DNA from: Halobacteriovoraceae bacterium
GTDB taxonomy: Bacteria > Bdellovibrionota > Bacteriovoracia > Bacteriovoracales > Bacteriovoracaceae
Assembly (NCBI GenBank): GCA_002718735.1
Contig: PBFR01000024.1
Span: 1 to 64,000 of the forward strand
DNA: 64,000 nucleotides
Reading direction: 5' to 3'
Shown here piece after piece: positions 18,054-27,417 of the stretch (the stretch's first letter is position 1; every line of letters begins with the position of its first letter). Below the pieces are notes generated by a model. It did not search any database. It was not told where the DNA came from and saw only the letters and a list, made by a program, of their open reading frames with translations. The position numbers and the translations under genes were made by a program.

Positions 18054-19476
18054 AACTCGATTCCCACAATCCCAAACAAGTCCTATTACTCAAAACCAAT
18101 AGAACTTTATCACCGGACACCCATTGGTCAATTCTCTCTCTAAGCTCATCCAAACTCTTGGCACAACATGCCTGAATCCCCTTATCCAAGAGTTCACTGG
18201 TCAAAAGATCACAATCAAGGTTGTGGCTATTCTTGACAGTAGTGGCCAACGGATTGGCAGCGAGTATCACCCTATTACTTTTAAGCAGGCTAGTCGCAAA
18301 CTCTTTTTGAAAAATAGAGCTTCTTGCTGTGGCTGAAACTGGTTCAAAAACAGTTATGACCTCCTTATCAGGATAGGCCGCCTGAATCGCATCCACGGTA
18401 AGTGCAATAGCTCTGGGGTGGTGGGCAAAGTCGTCAATAACCACAGCACCTTTATATTTGCCTCTCACTTCTTGTCTTCTCTTCACAAGACCTAACTCCT
18501 GAACTGCCTCGACAACCTTTTGAGTGTCAAAACCTTCCTTTAACAGGAAAAGGGCACAAGCACTTATGTTTAAGATATTGTGATGCCCTACAATATTAGT
18601 TTTAAAAAGCACTTCTTCGTTGTTCCACACAAGACAGAACTCACTACCGTCTTTATGTGTTGTTGCCGCTTTTGGCCCATAATCTGACTCATCTCCATAC
18701 ATCGACCATTTTAGAGATGGATTCTTCTCTCTTAATTTGTGAATTGAAGGATAAGCATCATTTGCGACTACATGTCCTGGAAGATTGTCAAAACACGCCT
18801 GGAATTCATTTTCAATATCCTCTATTGAGGAGAAAATATCCGCATGGTCAAATTCCAGCGAAGTTAAAATCATGTGATTTAACTCGTACTGGCGAAATTT
18901 AGAGAACTTTTGAAAATAAGAGCTGTCATACTCATCGGACTCAATTGTGAAGTACTTGCTTTTGCCAATTTTGGCAGGTGCCCTTCCATTAACAATGCCG
19001 CCAATAAAGTAGCCGCAATCCTCACCAAGCTTTTCCAAAAGCTGAGTCAGAAAATATGTAGTGGTAGTCTTTCCGTGTGTTCCTGCAAGTCCTACCACTT
19101 GGCGATCTTTTAAAACAAGACTTCCTAAAATGGTCGGAAAAGATGTGAATGGCACTCCACAGCTTTCTATCATTCTAGCATTTTCACTTTTACCCGGTAC
19201 AGAGTTTCCAACGACAATAAGGTCATACTTTTTTAAAAAGTCTGCATCAACATCTTCAAGTTTGTGGCAGGCTATTTCAGTAGTCTTTAAGTAGTCACTC
19301 ATTGGAGGAAAATAGGCCTGATCGGCTCCCTCAACGTCAAATCCGGCCTCTTTTAAAAGACAAGCTGCGGCACCCATACCTGTTCCGCACATGCGGTAGA
19401 AGAATATTTTTTTGAAATCAGATTTTCTCTTGGCGATCTCTTCACCACCAAGAGCATTTGTTAAGTTCATTTGCAT
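18034..19476 (-). CDS. mpl: UDP-N-acetylmuramate:L-alanyl-gamma-D-glutamyl-meso-diaminopimelate ligase
   Basis: Mpl reattaches recovered murein tripeptide to UDP-MurNAc in peptidoglycan recycling. The Mur-ligase signature is present: MCGTGMGAAA at the N-terminal Rossmann fold, ATP-binding AGTHGKTTTT, then FIGGI and IESDEYDSSYF with TSLEFDHADIF, an order typical of Mpl rather than MurC. The C-terminal domain has VVIDDFAHHPRAI and FEPVSATARSS. The ATG at 19476 has AAGGA 6-7 nt upstream. The length of 480 aa is normal. Neighbouring genes encode a SleB-like protein, an S12 serine hydrolase and App1-type phosphatases. Confidence 0.93.
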   Translation of the reverse strand: MQMNLTNALGGEEIAKRKSDFKKIFFYRMCGTGMGAAACLLKEAGFDVEGADQAYFPPMSDYLKTTEIACHKLEDVDADFLKKYDLIVVGNSVPGKSENARMIESCGVPFTSFPTILGSLVLKDRQVVGLAGTHGKTTTTYFLTQLLEKLGEDCGYFIGGIVNGRAPAKIGKSKYFTIESDEYDSSYFQKFSKFRQYELNHMILTSLEFDHADIFSSIEDIENEFQACFDNLPGHVVANDAYPSIHKLREKNPSLKWSMYGDESDYGPKAATTHKDGSEFCLVWNNEEVLFKTNIVGHHNILNISACALFLLKEGFDTQKVVEAVQELGLVKRRQEVRGKYKGAVVIDDFAHHPRAIALTVDAIQAAYPDKEVITVFEPVSATARSSIFQKEFATSLLKSNRVILAANPLATTVKNSHNLDCDLLTSELLDKGIQACCAKSLDELRERIDQWVSGDKVLLVLSNRTCLGLWESSFVSEIV

Positions 19477-19539
19477 TTTCAGTCCTTGAGATATGCATTA
19501 ATCTTAACGAACAATAGTGTCTTAGTCTATTTAAGAGAT

Positions 19540-20283
19540 TTAACGGCAATAATTGATAATACGCTGATCAACAAGCTCGGTCACCTCTTTAACATCCTCA
19601 AAGAACGGCAAGTTCAACTGCTCAAAACCATTTTTTGGGCAATGAGTGAATGAAGGGAATGCATTTTCAAAATCCTCTTCATCCAAAAGAGATTGACCTA
19701 GAAGGCCAACTTGGTCTAGGCCCATCCGTCCGGCCACTAGCTCTCTATAGGCCAGATCAAAAGCGGTGTAGTATGGTATAGAGCTGTCTGGCAATGCATG
19801 ATTGGCCACTCGGTGAATATAAATCGCCAAAACTTTATCAGGATAGTCTTGCCTTACCCTTTCATAGATTACTGGGTCTAGCTCAATATCATCACCCATG
19901 AGAATGACCTTCTCATATCCACTCTCCAATACACTTACAATTTTTTGGTATTTATATTCGGCCTTGTCCTCAAGGCCTTCTCTTGTAAAGTATTCTTTAT
20001 GTTCAATCTCATGCTCTTCCAATAATTTTTCAATGTTGTAATTAAAAAGCCGTGGAGAAGCACTTAAAATATAAACACCATCCACATAGTAAGACATCTC
20101 ATCTAGAAGCACTTCCATATTGGAAAATATCTTTTGAGTAAATAAGGCATTATACAAGGCCTTCTCAGGCTCTTGAACATTAGTTCTTTTCAGGGTGTCA
20201 TCCAGGTCTGTTACGATTGCAACTTGAGCAAGAAGTGTTGAGCAAAATGTGGCAGTAAAAATTAAAGAGGCAAGTCTTCCCAT
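19540..20283 (-). CDS. Secreted App1/LNS2-type HAD phosphatase (paralog 1)
   Basis: The protein has 247 aa with a signal peptide (cleavage near LLAQ, residue 20). HAD motif I is TDLDDTLKRT (Asp26, Asp28), motif II is in YILSASP, and motifs III/IV are around YQKIV and ILMGDDIELDP, followed by IYERVRQDYPDKV and AIYIHRV. This is the App1 catalytic (DUF2183/LNS2) pattern; family members dephosphorylate phosphatidate in eukaryotes. Here the substrate is unknown and the location periplasmic or outside the cell. GGAG lies about 7 nt upstream of the ATG. The gene overlaps the S12 hydrolase gene by 22 bp. A second paralog lies at 21180-21929. Confidence 0.88.
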   Translation of the reverse strand: MGRLASLIFTATFCSTLLAQVAIVTDLDDTLKRTNVQEPEKALYNALFTQKIFSNMEVLLDEMSYYVDGVYILSASPRLFNYNIEKLLEEHEIEHKEYFTREGLEDKAEYKYQKIVSVLESGYEKVILMGDDIELDPVIYERVRQDYPDKVLAIYIHRVANHALPDSSIPYYTAFDLAYRELVAGRMGLDQVGLLGQSLLDEEDFENAFPSFTHCPKNGFEQLNLPFFEDVKEVTELVDQRIINYCR

Positions 20284-21176
20284 ATGAATTCTCCAAGTGA
20301 TCTTCGTAGCTTATTCAACTCACCCTTATCATACCAATGCAGTTTTGTAGAATTGGTGAGTAGAACATGCCCCAATTTTTTCACAGGGTCTATCCATATT
20401 GATGTACCAGTAAAGCCTAAGTGCCCGAAAACTCGATCGCCACAGCCATTACCGGCCAGTGTATTTAAAGGGTCAGATACCGTGTCCCATCCTAAAACAA
20501 AACGCTCATGCTTTTTTTCAAGCTCTGAGCTCATTCGATTTAGAAGATTAAGTTTCTGATCAAAGTTTAAAAGAGTTTTGCATACCCCTTCCACACTCCC
20601 AAATAGTCCAGCGTGGCTAGTCTTATCTTTAATATTGTATGCATTTGGGTCGTGAACATTCCAAAAGTTGGCCTTTGAATTTACGAAACCATTCTGGAGC
20701 GTTCGATGGTCTACACTTAAATCAGTCCAAAAAACAATCTTCTCGTCCCAAATCTCTTTGGCAACTTCATGAAGATCATCGCCCAACTTATTAAACTCCA
20801 ACATAAAACGAAGTGCGCCAAAATCGGAATACACAGTGTTGGACTCTTCGATTTTGTAAGAAAAGAGCTGTTCCTTCCAAGAATTCTTTCCAAGAAGGCC
20901 CCATGCCGGCAGTGAGCTTTTATGGTTTAAAAGCAACGACATCTCGCTTGAGAGACTGTCTAATCTTGTAAAGGCACCACAAGAATTTGTTAAGGGCTTC
21001 GTTAAACTAGCCAAATCAAAAAAGATCTCATCAGTACTATCAATGATTTTGTTGTTTAGCTTCTCTATTTGAAATGATTGAAAAGTGTTTTTGTTAAAGT
21101 CAATAACTCCAAGTGCTAATGCATCTGAAGGTTGTTTTTTTAAAGATTGAATGCAATGTTGCTTTAACTCGTTCAT
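20262..21176 (-). CDS. Serine beta-lactamase-like hydrolase (S12 family)
   Basis: The protein has 304 aa without a signal peptide. The catalytic SxxK is in DLASLTKPLT (Ser-Leu-Thr-Lys), the second motif is YSD (VYSDFG, in place of Y-x-N), and the third is in FGHLGFTGTSIWIDP, where H-x-G replaces K-T-G. The FGHxGFTGTS-WIDP form is common in S12 beta-lactamase-related esterases and D-Ala-processing enzymes. Whether it cleaves beta-lactams, D-amino-acid peptides or esters cannot be told. It is sandwiched between two secreted App1-like phosphatase genes and upstream of mpl, which would suit a muropeptide-processing role. That is inference. Confidence 0.85.
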   Translation of the reverse strand: MNELKQHCIQSLKKQPSDALALGVIDFNKNTFQSFQIEKLNNKIIDSTDEIFFDLASLTKPLTNSCGAFTRLDSLSSEMSLLLNHKSSLPAWGLLGKNSWKEQLFSYKIEESNTVYSDFGALRFMLEFNKLGDDLHEVAKEIWDEKIVFWTDLSVDHRTLQNGFVNSKANFWNVHDPNAYNIKDKTSHAGLFGSVEGVCKTLLNFDQKLNLLNRMSSELEKKHERFVLGWDTVSDPLNTLAGNGCGDRVFGHLGFTGTSIWIDPVKKLGHVLLTNSTKLHWYDKGELNKLRRSLGEFIWEDLPL

Positions 21177-21179
21177 GCT

Positions 21180-21929
21180 TTAACTATTGCAGTAATCTAG
21201 AGTTTTTTTGGATATGTTGCCAATAAGCTTATCTATTAGAGGAGCATTTCTAGTTTTAATCTCAATATTCGACTTTGGACAGTGTGCGTATTTTGGAAAA
21301 ACTTTGTGAAATTTTTCTTCTTTAAGAAGGGCCCTTCCAACATCAACAACCTGATCTTTTGTGAAACGTTTCTTTTTAAATTCGTTAACTGCGATATCAA
21401 AAGCGGTGAAATAAGGAGTAACCCCCTTCATAATCACTTTCTCATTTTTAACCACATGGATGTAAATTTCTGAAACCCTTCCAGGAAAGTCTTTTGCAAT
21501 TTGAGTGTAAACATCTTGGTCCACACCACTGTCATCGCCAATTAAAATGAATTTGTCATTGGATGACTCCATTATTCTTTTCACCGTTTCATACTTGTAA
21601 GAGTGCTCTGATTCAAAGGCAAATGGCACTCTAGTATAAACGCCCTTGGCGTTAAGCTTGTTGTCCTTAATAAGTTTTTCAACATTAAATTCCAAAAACT
21701 TGTAGTCCTCACTTACAAAGAACAAATCTCCCTTGGTTTTTTTAAGAAGAGTATCCATTCCGCTGAAAACTTTATGTGTAAGAATAGAGTGATAAAGACC
21801 TCTAAAGCTCTCCCCTCTTGTTCTTTTCACAGTTTCATCAATGTCTGTAATTATGGAAGTCTTTGCATAGCTTGTTCCGGCAAGAGAGACGTAAATTAGA
21901 GCAATTAAAAGCAAAATTTTTCTAAACAT
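21180..21929 (-). CDS. Secreted App1/LNS2-type HAD phosphatase (paralog 2)
   Basis: The ATG at 21929 is chosen because a GAGGGGG lies 6 nt upstream and a signal peptide starts there (MFRKILLLIALIYVSLAGTSYA). HAD motif I is TDIDETVKRT, motif II FFVSED, and the motif IV region ILIGDDSGVDQ, followed by YTQIAKDFPGRV and EIYIHVV. It shares its whole architecture with the gene at 19540-20283, including an F-P-x-x-(A/T)-H-C-P-K segment and a C-terminal Y-C. It is the first gene of the run leading to mpl. Substrate unknown; phosphatidate or another envelope phosphoester is plausible from the family. Confidence 0.88.
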   Translation of the reverse strand: MFRKILLLIALIYVSLAGTSYAKTSIITDIDETVKRTRGESFRGLYHSILTHKVFSGMDTLLKKTKGDLFFVSEDYKFLEFNVEKLIKDNKLNAKGVYTRVPFAFESEHSYKYETVKRIMESSNDKFILIGDDSGVDQDVYTQIAKDFPGRVSEIYIHVVKNEKVIMKGVTPYFTAFDIAVNEFKKKRFTKDQVVDVGRALLKEEKFHKVFPKYAHCPKSNIEIKTRNAPLIDKLIGNISKKTLDYCNS

Positions 21930-22046
21930 GGCCATCCCCCTCAATGGTGAAAACATGCAGTTTTGATGTTTTCAGGCTTGTGAATATTTCTACAGAAGTT
22001 GTTAAATTATTTCCACATTTTTAAGTTTGAGTAAAAAGCCTTTTTC

Positions 22047-22085
22047 ACAGGAGCAAAATGCTTTTCCATTAGCATATGCTCCTGT
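22047..22085 (-). terminator. Hairpin downstream of ppdK, probable terminator
   Basis: An 8-bp outer stem (ACAGGAGC/GCTCCTGT) with an inner ATGCT/AGCAT pairing lies 29 bp after the ppdK stop. On the minus strand it is followed by GAAAAAGGCTTTTTACTC, whose T-run could complete termination. Confidence 0.6.
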
Positions 22086-22113
22086 TATCTAAGACCTTTT
22101 TATCCGACAAGCT

Positions 22114-24774
22114 CTATTGATTTTTTATAGCGGCCTGAGCAGCTGCAAGCCTTGCAATTGGCACTCTAAATGGAGAACAACTTACATAATCCAGGCCAAC
22201 TCTGTGGCAAAAATCAATTGAAGCGGGATCACCGCCATGCTCACCGCAGATACCACAGTGAAGCTTTGAATTGGTCTCTTTTCCTAGCTTCACAGCATGC
22301 TCCACTAGAAATCCCACACCGTTTTGGTCAAGGCTTACAAATGGGTCTTTTTCAAAAATGTTTCTTGACTGATACATTGGCAAAAACTTTCCAGCGTCAT
22401 CACGAGAAAGGCCAAAAGTTGTTTGAGTTAAGTCATTAGTCCCAAAAGAGAAAAACTCTGCATGTTTTGCAACTTGATCTGCCGTGATACAGGCCCTTGG
22501 AAGTTCAAGCATAGTTCCAAGTTTGTATTTAATTTCTTTGTTTTTCTCTTTAAAAACGCTCTGAATGACTTCTTCGCTCTCGCCTTTTAAGATCTCAAGC
22601 TCTTTGTAATCAGCAATAAGAGGGATCATGATTTCAGGAAGAACTTCAACGCCATCATTTGCGACATTAATTGCCGCTTCCATGATAGCTTGAACCTGCA
22701 TTTTATAAATTTCAGGATAGGTAATACCAAGCCTACATCCCCTATGGCCAAGCATTGGATTGAACTCATGAAGGTTTGACTGTCTCTGTTCCACGACCTT
22801 CACATCCACTTCCAAGGAAGCTGCAAGCTCTTCCATTTCACTTTCCTTATGAGGCAAGAATTCATGAAGAGGAGGGTCTAGAAGTCTAATATTAACAGGC
22901 TTTGAGGCCATGGCCTTAAAGATACCTTCAAAGTCTTCTCTTTGATATGGAAGAAGCTTATCAAGAGCTTTTTGTCTTTCTTCTTTTGACTCAGCAAAGA
23001 TCATCTCTCTGACTGCTAAAATTCTCTCTGGAGCAAAAAACATATGCTCAGTTCTACAAAGACCAATACCTTCTGCACCAAATTCAACAGCGGTTTGAGA
23101 GTCTTCGGGATTGTCAGCATTTGTTCTAACTTTTAGCGTTCTGACTTCATCCGCCCATGCCATGAAAGTGGCAAAATCATCGGAGATCTCCGCTTCTATG
23201 GTCGGAACAACTCCTTCATAAACATCTCCGCTTGTGCCATCAAATGTTATGAAATCACCCTCTTTAAATTCTTTTCCATTTACCTTAAGAGTTTTATTTT
23301 TCTCTGAAATCTCAAGGGCCGAACAACCTGCAACACACGGCTTACCCATTCCACGCGCTACAACGGCAGCGTGTGAAGTCATTCCACCTCTTGCGGTCAG
23401 AACCCCTTGAGCGGCGTGCATTCCGCCGATATCTTCAGGTGAAGTTTCTTGGCGTACTAGAATTACCTTTTTATCCGCCCCCGTCCACTCAACAGCGTCT
23501 TCAGAGTCAAAAACGATCTGACCAGATGCTGCTCCAGGAGATGCCGGAAGCCCGTGTGCCAGTGACTTTTTCTCCGCATTTGGGTCAAGTCTTGGGTGTA
23601 ATAGGTTATCAAGGCTTTCAGGCACAATTCTTAACAAGGCCTCTTTCTTGTCTATAAGGCCTTCCTCAACAAGATCCACAGCGATCTTTAAAGCAGAACG
23701 AATTGTTCTTTTACCTGTTCTTGTTTGAAGAATGTAGAGTTTTTCATCTTCAATTGTGAACTCAATATCCTGCATGTCCTTGTAGTGTTTCTCGAGTTTT
23801 TGATAAATATCAACAAGCTCGTCATATGCCTTTGGCATCACTTCATGCAAAGTGGGAAGGTCTTTATTTGAATCATTCTTACTAGTTTCATTGATTGGGC
23901 CTGGAGTTCTAATACCAGCAACAACATCCTCGCCTTGAGCGTTTAAAAGATACTCTCCAAAGAAAACCTTTTCTCCAGTTGAAGGATCTCTTGTAAAACA
24001 AACACCAGTTCCTGAAGTATCCCCAGTGTTTCCAAATACCATAGACTGAACATTGACAGCGGTTCCCCAGTCGTGGGAGAAGCCATTCATTTCTCTATAC
24101 TTCATTGCCCTTGCGTTATTCCATGATCCAAAGACAGCTCCAACTGCTGCCCACAGCTGCTCCATAGGATCTTGAGGAAAGCTTTGGCCATACTCCTCGG
24201 CAAGAACTTGTTTATAAACTTCAACCAACTCCTGAAGATCTTCTTCATCCATCTCCACATCGTTTGAGTAGCCGCGAGCTTCTTTTAAATCTTCAAGTTG
24301 GTGCTCAAGAATTGAGGTGTTCAACCCAAGAACAACGTTTGAAAACATTTGAATAAATCTTCTATATGAATCCCAAGCAAATCTTGCATTGCCTGTTTTC
24401 TTGGCCATTCCCAAAACTGTTTCATCATTCATACCCAGGTTTAGAACAGTATCCATCATGCCTGGCATTGAGACTTTAGCTCCAGATCTTACAGAGAAAA
24501 GTAATGGGTTTGTTTTGTCGCCAAATTTTTTACCAGTGATCTTTTCAACTTCACTAAGAGCTTTGTTTACTTGATCTTTAATTTCATCAGAAATTTTCTT
24601 TTCTTTTTTATAGTAATCCAAACAAGCTTCTGTAGTTACAGTAAAGCCTGGAGGAACAGGAAGCTTTAGATTGCACATCTCAGCAAGGTTTGCGCCCTTG
24701 CCCCCTAATAGGTCTTTTTGATTTCTATTTCCGTCAGTGTTTTCAGCGCTAAAGCTGTATACCCATTTAGACAT
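22114..24774 (-). CDS. ppdK: Pyruvate, phosphate dikinase
   Basis: PPDK interconverts pyruvate, ATP and phosphate with phosphoenolpyruvate, AMP and pyrophosphate in the cytoplasm. The 886-aa length is normal. The N-terminal ATP-grasp domain has LLGGKGANLAEM and FSVRSGAKVSMPGMMDT. The central swivelling domain carries the phosphohistidine in GGMTSHAAVVARGMGKPCV. The C-terminal TIM-barrel has GIGLCRTEHMFF, LGHRGCRLG and HCGICGEHGGDP. It appears monocistronic with a 154-bp upstream gap after glyS and a hairpin downstream. It may allow gluconeogenesis from amino acids, as expected for a protein-feeding organism; that is inference. Confidence 0.98.
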   Translation of the reverse strand: MSKWVYSFSAENTDGNRNQKDLLGGKGANLAEMCNLKLPVPPGFTVTTEACLDYYKKEKKISDEIKDQVNKALSEVEKITGKKFGDKTNPLLFSVRSGAKVSMPGMMDTVLNLGMNDETVLGMAKKTGNARFAWDSYRRFIQMFSNVVLGLNTSILEHQLEDLKEARGYSNDVEMDEEDLQELVEVYKQVLAEEYGQSFPQDPMEQLWAAVGAVFGSWNNARAMKYREMNGFSHDWGTAVNVQSMVFGNTGDTSGTGVCFTRDPSTGEKVFFGEYLLNAQGEDVVAGIRTPGPINETSKNDSNKDLPTLHEVMPKAYDELVDIYQKLEKHYKDMQDIEFTIEDEKLYILQTRTGKRTIRSALKIAVDLVEEGLIDKKEALLRIVPESLDNLLHPRLDPNAEKKSLAHGLPASPGAASGQIVFDSEDAVEWTGADKKVILVRQETSPEDIGGMHAAQGVLTARGGMTSHAAVVARGMGKPCVAGCSALEISEKNKTLKVNGKEFKEGDFITFDGTSGDVYEGVVPTIEAEISDDFATFMAWADEVRTLKVRTNADNPEDSQTAVEFGAEGIGLCRTEHMFFAPERILAVREMIFAESKEERQKALDKLLPYQREDFEGIFKAMASKPVNIRLLDPPLHEFLPHKESEMEELAASLEVDVKVVEQRQSNLHEFNPMLGHRGCRLGITYPEIYKMQVQAIMEAAINVANDGVEVLPEIMIPLIADYKELEILKGESEEVIQSVFKEKNKEIKYKLGTMLELPRACITADQVAKHAEFFSFGTNDLTQTTFGLSRDDAGKFLPMYQSRNIFEKDPFVSLDQNGVGFLVEHAVKLGKETNSKLHCGICGEHGGDPASIDFCHRVGLDYVSCSPFRVPIARLAAAQAAIKNQ

Positions 24775-24885
24775 TGTTTTCTTCCTTAAAGTATTAGAAT
24801 TAGTGACGTTTAATATTAGCAGGGACTAAGATTATTTTACATTGGCGCTGCGGCATAATCTTTAATTTTTTAAGAGAATTTTAAG

Positions 24886-24916
24886 AATAAAAAGGGCGAC
24901 GTAGACTCGCCGCCCC
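24886..24916 (-). terminator. Probable terminator of glyS
   Basis: On the minus strand a GC-rich hairpin (GGGCGGCGA paired with TCGCCC, imperfect) is followed by TTTTTATTC, 13 bp after the glyS stop. Confidence 0.7.
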
Positions 24917-24928
24917 ATAACAAATTAT

Positions 24929-26254
24929 TTAGAAACCAAGTTGTTCTCTAACGTACTGGCCAATTTTGGAGATTTCAATTCTCTCCTGCTTCATAGAGTC
25001 TCTATCTCTAATGGTAACGGCGTTGTCTTCAAGAGAGTCAAAATCCACAGTAATACATAGTGGAGTACCGATCTCATCTTGTCTTCTGTATCTCTTACCA
25101 ATTGAGCCAGATACGTCGTATTCGCATTTATAGTTCTTTTGAAGCTCGTTTAGAATATTGTTTGCACACTCTTCAAGCTGAGGCTTTTTCATAAGCGGCA
25201 TTACAGCAATTTTTACTGGAGCGATGTGTGGTTTAAACTTCAACACAGTTCTTTCTTCTTTTGTGCCTTCATTCTCAAGTCTGTAAGCGTCACAAAGAAG
25301 TGCCAGAAGGTGCCTGTCACAACCAACACTAGTTTCAATAACATATGGAAGATATTTTTTGTTTCCATCAGCTTGATCAACGTAATTTAAGTTCTTTCCA
25401 GAAAGCTCGGCGTGTTGCTTTAGATCGAAGTCAGTTCTTGAGTGGATGCCTTCCATCTCATCCCAGCCAATTGGGAATTTGTATTCAATATCTTCAGCTG
25501 CATCAGCATAGTGAGCAAGCTCATCTGGCCCATGCGGGTGAAATCTAAGATTTTCTTTTCTAATACCGTTATCCAGGTGCCACTGGTAGCGGATCTCTTT
25601 CCACTCATCCATAAACTTCTTCTGCTCGCCTGGTTTTACAAAGTATTGCATCTCCATTTGCTCAAATTCACGGGTTCTAAAGATAAAGTTACCTGGAGTG
25701 ATCTCGTTTCTAAAAGCTTTTCCAATCTGAGCTATTCCAAATGGAAGCTTCTTTCTCATAGTGGATTGAACATTTAAAAAGTTAACAAAGATCCCCTGAG
25801 CGGTTTCAGGTCTAAGATATACTTCAGCTCCAGAGCCTTTAACTGGTCCCATATGTGTTTCAAACATAAGGTTAAATTCACGAGGCTCAGTGAATGAGTC
25901 CTCTGCTTTACAATTTGGACAAGGAGCGTCTAGTTCGATTTTGTCAGCTCTGAACCTTGCTTTACACTCTTTACAATCAACTAGAGGGTCAGTGAAGTTA
26001 TCAATATGTCCTGAAGCTTTCCAAACTTGAGGTGACATCAAAATTGAAGCATCTAGTCCCTCAACATCAGAGCGAAAGGTCATGGCCTTCCACCAGGTGT
26101 TTTTCACATTGTTTTTAAGCTCAATCCCCAATGGGCCATAGTCCCAACAAGAGCCAAGACCGCCATAGATCTCAGAGCTTTGGAATATAAATCCTCTTCG
26201 CTTGCACAAGCTTACAAGGTCCGCCATGTTTTCTAAGTTTTTTTCGTTACTCAC
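24929..26254 (-). CDS. glyS: Glycyl-tRNA synthetase, single-chain (alpha2) type
   Basis: Class II synthetase of 441 aa that charges tRNA-Gly. The N-terminal [23 protein letters not shown] is the hallmark of the alpha2 form, unlike the GlyQ/GlyS tetramer. A zinc-binding CxxC pair is at DCKECK and CPNCK, motif 2 is [14 protein letters not shown], and motif 3 is [14 protein letters not shown]-terminal anticodon-binding domain is present ([25 protein letters not shown]). The GTG start is supported by AAGGA 7-8 nt upstream. It stands alone with its own probable terminator. Confidence 0.97.
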   Translation of the reverse strand: MSNEKNLENMADLVSLCKRRGFIFQSSEIYGGLGSCWDYGPLGIELKNNVKNTWWKAMTFRSDVEGLDASILMSPQVWKASGHIDNFTDPLVDCKECKARFRADKIELDAPCPNCKAEDSFTEPREFNLMFETHMGPVKGSGAEVYLRPETAQGIFVNFLNVQSTMRKKLPFGIAQIGKAFRNEITPGNFIFRTREFEQMEMQYFVKPGEQKKFMDEWKEIRYQWHLDNGIRKENLRFHPHGPDELAHYADAAEDIEYKFPIGWDEMEGIHSRTDFDLKQHAELSGKNLNYVDQADGNKKYLPYVIETSVGCDRHLLALLCDAYRLENEGTKEERTVLKFKPHIAPVKIAVMPLMKKPQLEECANNILNELQKNYKCEYDVSGSIGKRYRRQDEIGTPLCITVDFDSLEDNAVTIRDRDSMKQERIEISKIGQYVREQLGF

Positions 26255-26334
26255 TTCAATATCCTTGGAATAAATATTTTAATCACTAAACAAGTATCAT
26301 TTTAAAAACGTTTCGTCCCCACTCTCTTTTAATT

Positions 26335-27417
26335 TTACCAAGCAGGATAGATTACTTTGTAACCGGCACTAAGAAGACCCATAGAGCTAACCCTCTCACG
26401 CCCCCCATCAGGAAACAACTCGTCTATCCCACCAGAGTGGAAAAAGAACAAAGATCCTGGACCTCTGGCAAGCCAATAAGGAGACTCGCCTAAGCTTGAC
26501 AGTTGGTTTGTAGTACCAGTCTGCCACTTTTGAGCTTCGTGAACTTCATTTGACTGAATGAAATATACTTTCTCATGGGTGCTTATTACAGGATATGGCT
26601 GAGGAGAAATATCTGATATGTTTGTACTACCTCCTCCATGTGAGTGGGATGAAGTCAGCCCCGAAGTTAGGTAGAAGATTTCACCATGCTCGTTCATATT
26701 AAGGATATTTGCATGGGGTACCAAGTTTGAACCATAATTTGAACCTGTTGAGTATGTCTCAGTATTTGATGTCCCGTCATCGTATACAAATACCCCATCA
26801 TGGTAGTACTTTGACGAGGGGTTACAGAACGCGTTTCCAGTTCCCCCAGGAGCTAATGTGTTAGCACTCTGTCCTGAGAAGTCCAATTCTTTAATAGATG
26901 AACCAACACAGCCAAACAGTTTATTGGTGATATGGTCGGATTGAATCCAAGATAGACCTGTAAAGCTTGCAGGGGCTCCAGAGCAATCTTTAGAAGTATC
27001 TCCCGCATGATCAAGATAGCAAAGATCACCGGAACTATCTTTGAAAAAAAGTTTTCCTTGATGAACTTCAAGTGCACTCACGTTCTCAGTTATTACAGAG
27101 TGCTCAGTATTTGTGTAAAAGTCATACCTTCTTAGATGTGTTGAACCATCAAAGTAAAAAATGTTATTTTGGTAGAATGTAAACTCAGATGCTCCTGGAT
27201 AGGCTCCAAGATCATGGATACTAGCGTGAAGGGTATCTAATGCGAAAAATTTCGCCCCATCGGTGAATATTACATAAGATTCCTCAAAGTGCTCATCCTG
27301 CATTTTACCATTTATCTTTGTTTCGGCACCAGTGAGCATTGAAAGTACATTACAGCCTACAAGTGCTGAAAGAATGGCCAGGTTACAAAGAAAGCTCGTA
27401 TAATTTTTTGTATTCAC
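26335..27417 (-). CDS. Hypothetical lipoprotein, beta-propeller-like
   Basis: The protein has 360 aa with a lipoprotein signal (LSALVGC). The GTG start has GGAG 7 nt upstream and lies inside the end of the ABC-exporter gene (35-bp overlap), so translation is coupled. The sequence is rich in short beta-strand segments with aromatic-Asp-Gly turns, repeated roughly every 40 residues (YFDGSTHLRRYD, FKDSSGDLCYLD, YHDGVFVYDDG), which suggests a propeller. A histidine cluster SHSHGGG near residue 260 might bind metal. Function unknown. Confidence 0.75.
   Translation of the reverse strand: MNTKNYTSFLCNLAILSALVGCNVLSMLTGAETKINGKMQDEHFEESYVIFTDGAKFFALDTLHASIHDLGAYPGASEFTFYQNNIFYFDGSTHLRRYDFYTNTEHSVITENVSALEVHQGKLFFKDSSGDLCYLDHAGDTSKDCSGAPASFTGLSWIQSDHITNKLFGCVGSSIKELDFSGQSANTLAPGGTGNAFCNPSSKYYHDGVFVYDDGTSNTETYSTGSNYGSNLVPHANILNMNEHGEIFYLTSGLTSSHSHGGGSTNISDISPQPYPVISTHEKVYFIQSNEVHEAQKWQTGTTNQLSSLGESPYWLARGPGSLFFFHSGGIDELFPDGGRERVSSMGLLSAGYKVIYPAW

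Noticed and set aside
20262..21176. Antibiotic-resistance beta-lactamase
   Set aside because: The S12 motifs have YSD and HxG forms of esterase or peptidase-like relatives, there is no signal peptide, and the context is cell-wall recycling.
24775..24928. Possible glycine riboswitch or leader near glyS and ppdK
   Set aside because: The sequence between the genes is short and AT-rich, with only the glyS terminator and no tandem aptamer-like structure.
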